From Pseudomonadales bacterium (lineage in GTDB: Bacteria; Pseudomonadota; Gammaproteobacteria; Pseudomonadales; Halieaceae), in contig JACKNO010000001.1 in assembly GCA_024234815.1 (NCBI GenBank), positions 1,178,001-1,242,000 of the forward strand: a stretch of 64,000 nucleotides of DNA, written 5' to 3'. Shown piece after piece: positions 1 through 6,357 of this stretch. Position numbers and translations under genes: made by a program. Within the stretch, counting starts at the first letter, position 1, and each line of letters begins with the position of its first letter. The notes under the pieces are model-generated. The model worked only from the letters and a program-made list of their open reading frames with translations, was not told the DNA's origin and did not search any database.

Positions 1-289
1 CGTTTATCGTGAGGTCGCGGCGCTGCAGGTCCTGTTCCAGTGTGACCGAGGGGTCGCAGTGCACGGCGAAGCCGGTGTAGCCGTGGCCGCGTTTGCGCTC
101 GGTGCGCGCCAAGGCGTATTCCTCTTTGGTTTTCGGGTGCAGGAATACCGGGAAGTCCTTGCCAACCTGCTGGTATCCCAGGTCGAGCATTTCCGCGGGG
201 TTGGCGCCCACGACCACCCAGTCCCGCTCGCTGGTGGGGTAGTTCAGCAGGGCGTCCCGCACGGCGCCACCCACGAGGAAAGCGTCCAT
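1..289 (-). CDS. cca: CCA-adding tRNA nucleotidyltransferase, N-terminal part (runs off the window)
   Basis: Builds or repairs the 3'-terminal CCA of tRNA in the cytoplasm. Only the first ~96 codons are present. The translation begins MDAFLVGGAVRDALLNYP and continues with ERDWVVVGA, then FPVFLHPKTKEEYALARTE and a final LQRRDLTI, which together are the nucleotidyltransferase signature of bacterial Cca (GGxVRD, the catalytic-carboxylate region and the RRDxTIN motif). The ATG at 287-289 overlaps the TGA of apaH (289-291) as ATGA on the minus strand, so the two genes are probably translationally coupled at the end of the rsmA-apaG-apaH run. Class II CCA enzymes and poly(A) polymerase share this fold, but the YxxVGxDFPVFLHP block is typical of Cca. 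The C-terminal and any HD domain lie outside the window. Confidence 0.93.
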   Translation of the reverse strand, partial: MDAFLVGGAVRDALLNYPTSERDWVVVGANPAEMLDLGYQQVGKDFPVFLHPKTKEEYALARTERKRGHGYTGFAVHCDPSVTLEQDLQRRDLTIN

Positions 290-1149
290 CAGCGTACCGC
301 GGGAACGGTGGAGTGTTCGCACTTGCTGCGCTTGCTCTTGCCGTTGCTGCACTGGCAACGAGTCCAGCGCCCGGTTTCCAGCTGGTACAGGGACATTGCA
401 CCGCCCCACACACAGCCGGTGTCGAGGCCGATGACGTTGGGGCTGTCGGTCTGCCCCTCTATGGAGGCCCAGTGCCCGAACAGGATTCGGTCCTTCGCGG
501 TTTTGCGTCGAGGGTGGCTGAACCAGGCGGAGACCTCGAGTTTGCCAAGGTCGGGGCTGGGTCCTTTGCTGATCAGGTCGAGTACACCTTTGCTGGTGCA
601 AAAGCGCATGCGGGTGAGGTAATTGGTGATGACCCGCAGCCGGGGCATGCCGGTGAGGTCGTCGGACCAGACCAGCGGCTCGTTGCCGTACATCTGCTTG
701 AGGAATTCGATGCAGTCCGGGCTTTGCAGTACCGCTTCAACTTCTTTCGCGCGGGCCATGGCGTCGGCGACGGACCACTGCGGCGGAATCCCCGCGTGCA
801 CCATGGTAAAGCCGTGCTCGTGGTGGATAAGGGGCCGGTGCAACAGCCAGGTGAGCAGTTTTTCCTTGTCCGGCGCCTTAAGAATTTTTTGCAGGGTATC
901 GGAGCGGTTGGGCGGGCGCACTCCGGCGGCCACCGCCAGCAGGTGCAGGTCATGATTGCCCAGCACGAGCACCAGGTTGTCGCGCATGGCGTGGAGGTAG
1001 CGCAGCGTTTTCAGGCAGCGCGGCCCCCGGTTGACGATATCGCCAACGGACCAGAGTATGTCTTTGTCGGGGTTGAACTTCACCTTCTTCAACACGCACT
1101 TCAACGCTGACAGGCACCCTTGGATATCGCCGACAACGTAGGTGCTCAC
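289..1149 (-). CDS. apaH: Symmetrical diadenosine tetraphosphatase ApaH
   Basis: Hydrolyses Ap4A to two ADP; also linked to removal of Np4 RNA caps. The 286-residue protein opens with STYVVGDIQGC (metal-binding GDxxG), then WSVGDIVNRGP (GDxxxRG) and LVLGNHDLH (GNHD), the three signature motifs of calcineurin-type phosphoesterases, and later HAGIPPQW and FGHWAS carry further metal-ligand histidines. Length is close to the usual ~275-280 residues. It follows apaG by 8 nt and overlaps cca by the ATGA junction, so it sits in the rsmA-apaG-apaH-cca unit. The C-terminus ends in a basic, Cys-containing tail (CQCSNGKSKRSKCEH) that is longer than in the E. coli protein as I recall it; its role is unknown. 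Confidence 0.97.
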   Translation of the reverse strand: MSTYVVGDIQGCLSALKCVLKKVKFNPDKDILWSVGDIVNRGPRCLKTLRYLHAMRDNLVLVLGNHDLHLLAVAAGVRPPNRSDTLQKILKAPDKEKLLTWLLHRPLIHHEHGFTMVHAGIPPQWSVADAMARAKEVEAVLQSPDCIEFLKQMYGNEPLVWSDDLTGMPRLRVITNYLTRMRFCTSKGVLDLISKGPSPDLGKLEVSAWFSHPRRKTAKDRILFGHWASIEGQTDSPNVIGLDTGCVWGGAMSLYQLETGRWTRCQCSNGKSKRSKCEHSTVPAVR

Positions 1150-1157
1150 GCGGGGAC

Positions 1158-1574
1158 CTAGTGCAGCGCCGACGGCATATGCAGGGAAAACGCGGGGATG
1201 GGCACCTGGAACTGGCTTTCACCGGCCGCTGCGCGTTTCCCGTTCTCCTGTCGCACCATGGTGTAGCTGCCTTCCATGCAACCCACCGGGGTGGCGAGCG
1301 TGGCGCCGCTGGTGTAGCGAAATGACTGGCCGGGCGCAATCAGGGGTTGCTCTCCGACCACGCCCTCGCCCCTGACTTCCTGGACACCGCTGTCGGCGTC
1401 GGTGATGATCCAGTGCCGTGACAACAGTTTGACCGGCACGTCGCTGTCGTTGCTGATGGTAATCGTGTAGGCGAATGCGTACTGTCCGTGATCTGGCCTG
1501 GAATGGCCCGGAAGATAGGTTGTTACAACGTGAACGCCTACCGCGCTCTGTCGGGTGTTCTCTTCTTTATCCAT
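1158..1574 (-). CDS. apaG: ApaG family protein (DUF525)
   Basis: Small cytoplasmic beta-sandwich protein of 138 residues with no firmly established activity; the family is genetically tied to ApaH and Co2+ resistance. Visible family motifs are YAFAYTITISN, LLSRHWIITDADSG, VVGEQPLIAPGQSFRYTSG and a C-terminal GSYTMV segment, which is the ApaG core. Length is typical (~125-140). Its ATG (1572-1574) lies inside the 3' end of rsmA with an 8-nt overlap, and apaH starts 8 nt after its stop, so co-translation with both neighbours is likely. Confidence 0.95.
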   Translation of the reverse strand: MDKEENTRQSAVGVHVVTTYLPGHSRPDHGQYAFAYTITISNDSDVPVKLLSRHWIITDADSGVQEVRGEGVVGEQPLIAPGQSFRYTSGATLATPVGCMEGSYTMVRQENGKRAAAGESQFQVPIPAFSLHMPSALH

Positions 1575-2364
1575 GGATAGCAGTCGTTATCTCGATGAAT
1601 TGGTGGAGTTCCAGCGTTTCTGCCCGGGCCCCGGGGTCTATACCCAGTGCCTCCAGGCGCGGTGTATCTATAAGCCCTTTCAGGTTGTTGCGCAAGGTTT
1701 TGCGCCGCTGGCCGAAGGCGGTCCTTACAACCTGCCTGAGCAACTGCGCATCGCAGGCCGGCCAGGGCGATTCCCGCCAGGGAGCCAGCCTGACGATAGC
1801 CGACTGCACTTTCGGGCGCGGGTTGAACGCTTCGGGTGGCACCTCGAACAATTTGTCCACCTGGCAGTAGTACTGGGCCATGATGCCCAGCCGCCCCCAG
1901 TCCTTGCTGCCCGGTGTGGCCGCCAGCCGTTCCACCACTTCCAGTTGCAGCATGAAATGCATGTCCCGGATGATGGCGGCGTTCTCCAGCAGCCTGAAAA
2001 TCAGCGGCGTGGAGATGTTATAGGGGAGGTTGCCCACTACCCGCAGCGGCTGCGAGTCTGCCGCCAGTGCGGCGAAATCGAACTTCAGGGCGTCCGCGCT
2101 GTGGAGTTTGAAACGCGGGTTGACGCTGTAGGCCGCCAGCAGGCCGGGGATCAGGTCGCGGTCGAGTTCGATGACGTCCAGCTGGCAGGCACTGGCTGAC
2201 AACTGGCTGGTCAGTGCTCCCTGGCCCGGCCCGATTTCCACCAGGTGATCCCCGGGCTGGGGATTTATCGCCCGCAGGATATTGTCGATGACGCCGTTAT
2301 CCTCCAGAAAATTCTGGCCGAAGCGTTTACGTGCGCGATGTTGGGGTATGTTCATGACGCTCAT
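1567..2364 (-). CDS. rsmA: 16S rRNA dimethyladenosine transferase RsmA (KsgA)
   Basis: Dimethylates A1518 and A1519 in helix 45 of 16S rRNA, a late check on 30S assembly. Visible are the N-terminal HRARKRFGQNFL, SAM-binding VEIGPGQGALT, the acidic VIELDRD and the catalytic VVGNLPYNIST (NLPY). The reading frame extends to 2409, but homology begins at MSVMNIPQHRARKRFGQ, so I place the start at 2364; ATG at 2355 is an equally good alternative. Neither has a clear Shine-Dalgarno sequence. It is normally co-transcribed with pdxA upstream; here the plus-strand exporter pair intervenes, so this gene needs its own promoter or a long transcript antisense to the exporter. Confidence 0.96.
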   Translation of the reverse strand: MSVMNIPQHRARKRFGQNFLEDNGVIDNILRAINPQPGDHLVEIGPGQGALTSQLSASACQLDVIELDRDLIPGLLAAYSVNPRFKLHSADALKFDFAALAADSQPLRVVGNLPYNISTPLIFRLLENAAIIRDMHFMLQLEVVERLAATPGSKDWGRLGIMAQYYCQVDKLFEVPPEAFNPRPKVQSAIVRLAPWRESPWPACDAQLLRQVVRTAFGQRRKTLRNNLKGLIDTPRLEALGIDPGARAETLELHQFIEITTAIHG

Positions 2365-2418
2365 TGTACCGCGCCAGCGACCTTTGCATAATGATGCGCC
2401 CCCGGACAAATACAGCCA

Positions 2419-2447
2419 TTACCAGCGCCGCGCCCTTTTGATAGAAT
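2419..2447 (+). promoter_or_regulatory. Predicted sigma70-type promoter of the ABC exporter pair
   Basis: TTACCA (2419-2424, 4/6 to the -35 consensus), a 17-nt spacer, then TAGAAT (2442-2447, 5/6 to the -10). It faces the exporter genes, with the first start codon about 40 nt past the expected transcript start. Seen in sequence only. Confidence 0.45.
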
Positions 2448-2493
2448 GCGCCGCAAATTCGCGGACCGCATAACACTTACTGGCCTTCACCTG

Positions 2494-3267
2494 ATGTCCC
2501 CACTCCAATACGTTCGCCTGATCGATACCATGGCCCGCATGTCATTGCGGGCCGATGCGTCCAAGGATGTGCTGGGTTACATCTGGTGGGTACTCGAGCC
2601 GCTGCTGTTCGTGGCCGTATTCTATGTGGTGTTTGAACTTATCCTGAATTCGGGTCGGGCGGATTACCTGGTCTTCCTCATGTGTGGAAAGCTGGCGTTC
2701 ATCTGGTTTTCCAAGTCGGTCAACCAGGCGGCCAACAGTATTGTGGCCAACCGGGGCCTGATCGGCAGGGTTAATGTGACCAAGACGCTGTTCCCGCTGT
2801 CGGTGGTGCAGGAAGGCCTCTATCGGCAGCTCGCGGTTTTCGCCTTGTTGTTCGCCTTCCTTTATGTGCGGGGATTTCCGCCGGATATGACCTGGGTGTA
2901 CCTGCTGCCGGTCATTGTCGTCAACTACCTGATGATAGTGGCCTGCGCCCTGATCGGTTCCTGCCTGGTCTGCATGGTGCGGGACTTCACCATGTTCATT
3001 TCCCTGGGTATGACTTTCCTGCTGTTCACCTCGGGGGTGTTCTGGGACGTGCGGTCGCTGGGCGACCCTGTCAAGACGGACCTGGTGCTGGCAATCAATC
3101 CGCTCGCGTTCATTCTGGACGCCTACCGCCAGGTGTTGATGCACAACACGGCGCCTGACTGGTGGCATCTGTTCTTGCTGGGCTGCGGCTCGGTTGTGCT
3201 GGTGCTGATCGTGGCCCGGGTCATGCGCCGCGCCAGCCAGTACCTCGCCCTGCGGGCCCTGTCCTGA
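2494..3267 (+). CDS. ABC-2 type permease, polysaccharide-export (KpsM/Wzm-like)
   Basis: Inner-membrane permease expected to export a polysaccharide or polysaccharide-lipid with the ATPase encoded next. From the ATG at 2494 it has 257 residues with about six hydrophobic segments. An amphipathic N-terminal stretch (SPLQYVRLIDTMARMSLRAD) is followed by YIWWVLEPLLFVAVFYVVFE, which matches the conserved start of O-antigen and capsule ABC permeases (LGxxWxxLxPLL). An in-frame ATG at 2446 would add 16 non-conserved, non-hydrophobic residues, so I prefer 2494. The stop overlaps the ATPase start as ATGA. No glycosyltransferase, capsule or O-antigen genes lie nearby, so the substrate cannot be named. 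The pair sits in the opposite orientation between pdxA and rsmA, genes that are usually adjacent. Confidence 0.85.
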   Translation: MSPLQYVRLIDTMARMSLRADASKDVLGYIWWVLEPLLFVAVFYVVFELILNSGRADYLVFLMCGKLAFIWFSKSVNQAANSIVANRGLIGRVNVTKTLFPLSVVQEGLYRQLAVFALLFAFLYVRGFPPDMTWVYLLPVIVVNYLMIVACALIGSCLVCMVRDFTMFISLGMTFLLFTSGVFWDVRSLGDPVKTDLVLAINPLAFILDAYRQVLMHNTAPDWWHLFLLGCGSVVLVLIVARVMRRASQYLALRALS

Positions 3268-3974
3268 TGAGCGCGGACAACAGGGAAGTCATGCTGACAC
3301 TGGACCGGGTCTCACTCAGCTACAAGTCGCGGCGCGGGTCTTTTGACCACGGTTCCCACCACGTGCTCGACGGTGTGTCCCTCAAGGTCTATGAGGGCGA
3401 GACCCTCGGTATTATCGGCCGCAACGGGGTGGGCAAATCGACCCTGCTGCGCCTGATCGCGGGCATTTTGTCCCCGACCAGCGGCACCGTGCGCCAGCGC
3501 CCCGGCAAGACCGCGTCGCTGCTGACCATCGGCCTGGGCTTTCGCCCCGACCTTTCCGGCCGCGACAACGCGATGCTGGCGTCGATGTTGCAGGGGGCTA
3601 CCGCGAAACAGGCGCGCGGTTACCTCGAGGAAATCAAGGAATTTTCGGAGCTTGGGGATTCCTTCGAGGAACGGGTGAAAACCTATTCATCCGGTATGCT
3701 GGCACGGCTCGGGTTCACTACGGCCCTGAAGACCCATGTCGATATCCTGCTGATCGACGAGGTGTTGAGTGTCGGTGACGCCCAGTTCCGGGAAAAAGCC
3801 GAAGCCGCGATGAAAAGCCGGATCAGCGGTGACCAGACGGTGATTTTCGTATCCCATGTGGAAAGCCAGGTGCGCGATATCTGCACCCGCGCGGTGTGTC
3901 TCAACCGGGGTGCAATCGTGGCGGAGGGTGAACCCGGCGATGTACTTGGCGCCTACCAGGCACTTCTGAACTAG
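3267..3974 (+). CDS. ABC transporter ATP-binding protein, polysaccharide-export (KpsT/Wzt-like)
   Basis: ATPase partner of the preceding permease. The 235 residues contain Walker A GRNGVGKST, a YSSGM signature (the variant used in Wzt/KpsT/TagH proteins), Walker B ILLIDEVLSVGD and a switch histidine in VIFVSH. DEVLSVGD with 'A' or 'S' before VGD is characteristic of polysaccharide-exporting ATPases. It lacks the C-terminal carbohydrate-binding extension found in O-antigen Wzt proteins that recognise chain ends, so it is the short KpsT-like form. The ATG at 3267-3269 overlaps the permease stop. It ends 55 nt before the convergent pdxA stop, with a GC-rich hairpin between them. Confidence 0.9.
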   Translation: MSADNREVMLTLDRVSLSYKSRRGSFDHGSHHVLDGVSLKVYEGETLGIIGRNGVGKSTLLRLIAGILSPTSGTVRQRPGKTASLLTIGLGFRPDLSGRDNAMLASMLQGATAKQARGYLEEIKEFSELGDSFEERVKTYSSGMLARLGFTTALKTHVDILLIDEVLSVGDAQFREKAEAAMKSRISGDQTVIFVSHVESQVRDICTRAVCLNRGAIVAEGEPGDVLGAYQALLN

Positions 3975-3984
3975 CCACTGCCAT

Positions 3985-4009
3985 GCGGCCTTGCGCGCTG
4001 CGGGGCCGC
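3985..4009. terminator. GC-rich hairpin between convergent genes, possible terminator
   Basis: GCGGCC (3985-3990) pairs with GGCCGC (4004-4009) across a 13-nt loop in the short gap between the exporter ATPase and pdxA, which converge here. There is no T-run on either strand, so factor-independent termination is doubtful. Confidence 0.25.
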
Positions 4010-4029
4010 TGTCAATTCAGGCCGGCCGC

Positions 4030-5022
4030 TTACCCGGGTAGTTGCCTCTCGCTCATGCTGATCGCGTGGCGCAATGCCTGCTCCAGGCTACCTGCGTCCG
4101 CCCTGCCGGTGCCGGCGAGATCCAGCGCCGTGCCGTGATCTACCGAGGTGCGGATAATCGGTAAACCCAGGGTGATATTGATGGCGCTGCCAAAACCGGA
4201 GAACTTCAGTACCGGCAGGCCCTGGTCGTGGTACATGGCGAAAACCGCATCGCACTGTTCCAGCACCCGGGGGGTGAAGGCGGTGTCCGCGGGCAGCGGC
4301 CCCAACAGTCGCATACCGTCCGCGCGCAGTTCTTCCAGCACCGGAATAATGGTGTCGATTTCCTCCCGTCCCATGTGACCACCTTCCCCCGCATGCGGGT
4401 TGAGACCCAGCACCGCCACCCGGGGTTGCGCCAGCCCGAATTTCGCGATCAGGTCGCGCACCAGGATTTGCAGGGTTTCTCTCAGTAACTCGCGGGTAAT
4501 GGCCCCGGGCACGGACGCCAGCGGCAAGTGCGTCGTGGCCAGCGCCACTCGCAGGTCGGCCGTGGTGAGCATCATCACTACCCGATCGGTGGCGGTGGCC
4601 CTCGCCAGGAACTCCGTGTGGCCGGTGAAGGGAATGCCGGCTTCATTGATCACGGATTTCTGTACCGGGGCGGTGACCAGTGCATTGAAAGCGCGCCGCA
4701 GGCAACCGTCCACCGCCTGTTGCAGGGTCTCTACCACGTAAGCGGCATTGGCGCGGTCCAGTTGGCCAGCCCGGCAGGCGCTTGCGAGTGCTACCGGCAG
4801 TATCTTCAGGGTGCCCGCTCGCTGTGCCTGTGGCGGCGCGGCCAGGTTGAGTGGTTCCAGTGTGATTGGCAGCGCCAGCTGCGCGGCCCGTTCACACAGC
4901 AGGTCCGGGTCGGCTATGGCCACCAACTCGGCGGGCCACGGTTGCTGCACCAGGGCCAACAGGATGTCCGGGCCGATTCCCGCCGGTTCCCCGGGGGTAA
5001 TGGCTATTCTTGGAACCGACAT
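4030..5022 (-). CDS. pdxA: 4-hydroxythreonine-4-phosphate dehydrogenase PdxA
   Basis: NAD-dependent oxidation of 4-phosphohydroxy-L-threonine in de novo pyridoxal 5'-phosphate synthesis. The 330-residue protein begins RIAITPGEPAGIGPD, the family N-terminus, and has TAPVQKSVINEAGIPFTGHTEFLA (metal-His region), LGLNPHAGEGGHMGREE (metal-His), the YHDQGL motif in AMYHDQGLPVLKFSGF, and RTSVDHGTALDLAG near the C-terminus. Length is standard. It starts 9 nt after the surA stop, consistent with the classic surA-pdxA pairing. PLP made through this route serves HemL, encoded elsewhere in this window. Confidence 0.97.
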   Translation of the reverse strand: MSVPRIAITPGEPAGIGPDILLALVQQPWPAELVAIADPDLLCERAAQLALPITLEPLNLAAPPQAQRAGTLKILPVALASACRAGQLDRANAAYVVETLQQAVDGCLRRAFNALVTAPVQKSVINEAGIPFTGHTEFLARATATDRVVMMLTTADLRVALATTHLPLASVPGAITRELLRETLQILVRDLIAKFGLAQPRVAVLGLNPHAGEGGHMGREEIDTIIPVLEELRADGMRLLGPLPADTAFTPRVLEQCDAVFAMYHDQGLPVLKFSGFGSAINITLGLPIIRTSVDHGTALDLAGTGRADAGSLEQALRHAISMSERQLPG

Positions 5023-5031
5023 TGCCCCGGT

Positions 5032-6357
5032 CTACTTGATGTCCACGAAGGCTTCATCGCGAATCTGCTGCAACCAGGCGTCCAGCTCTTCCTGGTATTT
5101 GCGGGTGTGCAGGTATTCCGCGGCCTTGTTGCGGATAGCCTCGCTGGTCATGTCCTGGTTGCGGCGGCCTTCCACGGTGAGGATGTGCCAGCCGAATGGT
5201 GTGCGCAGCGGTTCTGATATCTCCCCGACGGCGGTGGCGTTCATGGCCTGCTCAAACTCGGGCACCATTTGCCCCGGTGTGACCCAACCCAGCTTCCCGC
5301 CTTCCTGGGCGGAGCCGATATCCTCGGAGTACTCCTTGGCCAGGTCGCCAAAACTCTCGCCTGCCTCAACCCGTGCCCGCAGGCTCAGGACGCGTTCGCG
5401 CGCCTGGTCATCGGTCAGGATCTCCGAGGGTTTCACGAGGATATGGCGCACCTCGGTCTGGGCAACTATCTGTTCGCCACCCCGCAATTCCATGAGGTTT
5501 ATCAGGTGGTAGCCACTGTCACTCCGAATGGGGTCGGAGGTTGCGCCTGTTGCCAGCGTCGGCGCCACATCGGAGAACAGCGAGGGCAGGTCTTCCGCCT
5601 TGCGCCAGCCCAGATCGCCGCCGTTGAAGCGGTACTGGGTACTGGAGCGGATAACTTCTTCGAAGGATTCACCCGCGCGGATGCGCTTGAGCAACTGCTC
5701 CACATAAGCCCTGGCCGCAGCGTCATCCTCTGGGCTGGCGTCCGGCGGAATAGGCAGCAGGGCGTGCAGTAAATGGTACTCCGGCTGGGTCAGCTTCCTG
5801 CCCTCCGGCGTGGCGAGGAAGTTGTCCACCTCCTTGGGTGTAATCTGGATGCGCTGGTTTACGTTGCCCGCCTGCACCCGCTGGATAATCATCTCCCGCC
5901 GCACCTGCTCCCGCATCTGGGGATAGGACTGCCCCCGCTCCTCCAGGGCCGCGATGAACTGCTCCTGGGTCATGCGGTTCTGGGCGGCGATGTTCTGGAT
6001 GGCGGCGTTGAGCTGGGCATCGGAAATACGCACGCCTACGCGCAGGCCTTTTTGCAGCTGGATATTCTCCAGGATCAGGCGATCGAGGGTCTCGCGGATG
6101 ATGGTCTCGTCCGGCGGAATCTCGATGCCCCGGCTCTGGAGTGTCTCCTTTATGCCCTCCACCCGCTCGCGCAGTTCGCTGGCCATGATGATGTCCTCGT
6201 CGACGATCGCCACAACCTGGTCCACCATTTCGGTCTCGGCCCGCGATGGGGGTGCCGCGATGAGGGTGGCGGCCAATGCGGTCATAAACAGCAGGGCTTT
6301 AAGGGTTTGTAAAGGGAGGGCTGGCCGGGAGTTTTCCAGCATCCGGTTAGTATTCAC
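5032..6357 (-). CDS. surA: Periplasmic peptidyl-prolyl isomerase / chaperone SurA
   Basis: Periplasmic chaperone that escorts unfolded outer-membrane proteins to the BAM complex; LptD, encoded immediately upstream, is a known client. The protein has a hydrophobic signal sequence ending near APPSRA-ET, an N-terminal chaperone domain starting MVDQVVAIVDEDIIMASEL, and two parvulin domains, the second marked by VRHILVKPSEILTDD and LGWVTPGQMVPEFEQ. Length (441 with the GTG start) is near the usual ~430. The start is uncertain: GTG at 6357 overlaps the lptD stop by 11 nt and has a distant AGAGG, while ATG at 6342 gives a five-residue shorter signal peptide. Confidence 0.96.
   Translation of the reverse strand: MNTNRMLENSRPALPLQTLKALLFMTALAATLIAAPPSRAETEMVDQVVAIVDEDIIMASELRERVEGIKETLQSRGIEIPPDETIIRETLDRLILENIQLQKGLRVGVRISDAQLNAAIQNIAAQNRMTQEQFIAALEERGQSYPQMREQVRREMIIQRVQAGNVNQRIQITPKEVDNFLATPEGRKLTQPEYHLLHALLPIPPDASPEDDAAARAYVEQLLKRIRAGESFEEVIRSSTQYRFNGGDLGWRKAEDLPSLFSDVAPTLATGATSDPIRSDSGYHLINLMELRGGEQIVAQTEVRHILVKPSEILTDDQARERVLSLRARVEAGESFGDLAKEYSEDIGSAQEGGKLGWVTPGQMVPEFEQAMNATAVGEISEPLRTPFGWHILTVEGRRNQDMTSEAIRNKAAEYLHTRKYQEELDAWLQQIRDEAFVDIK

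Noticed and set aside
313..1110. Long plus-strand frame across apaH
   Set aside because: It is the antisense shadow of apaH, with Gly/Val/Ala-rich composition and no recognisable domain. Similar shadows occur opposite most genes in this GC-rich window.
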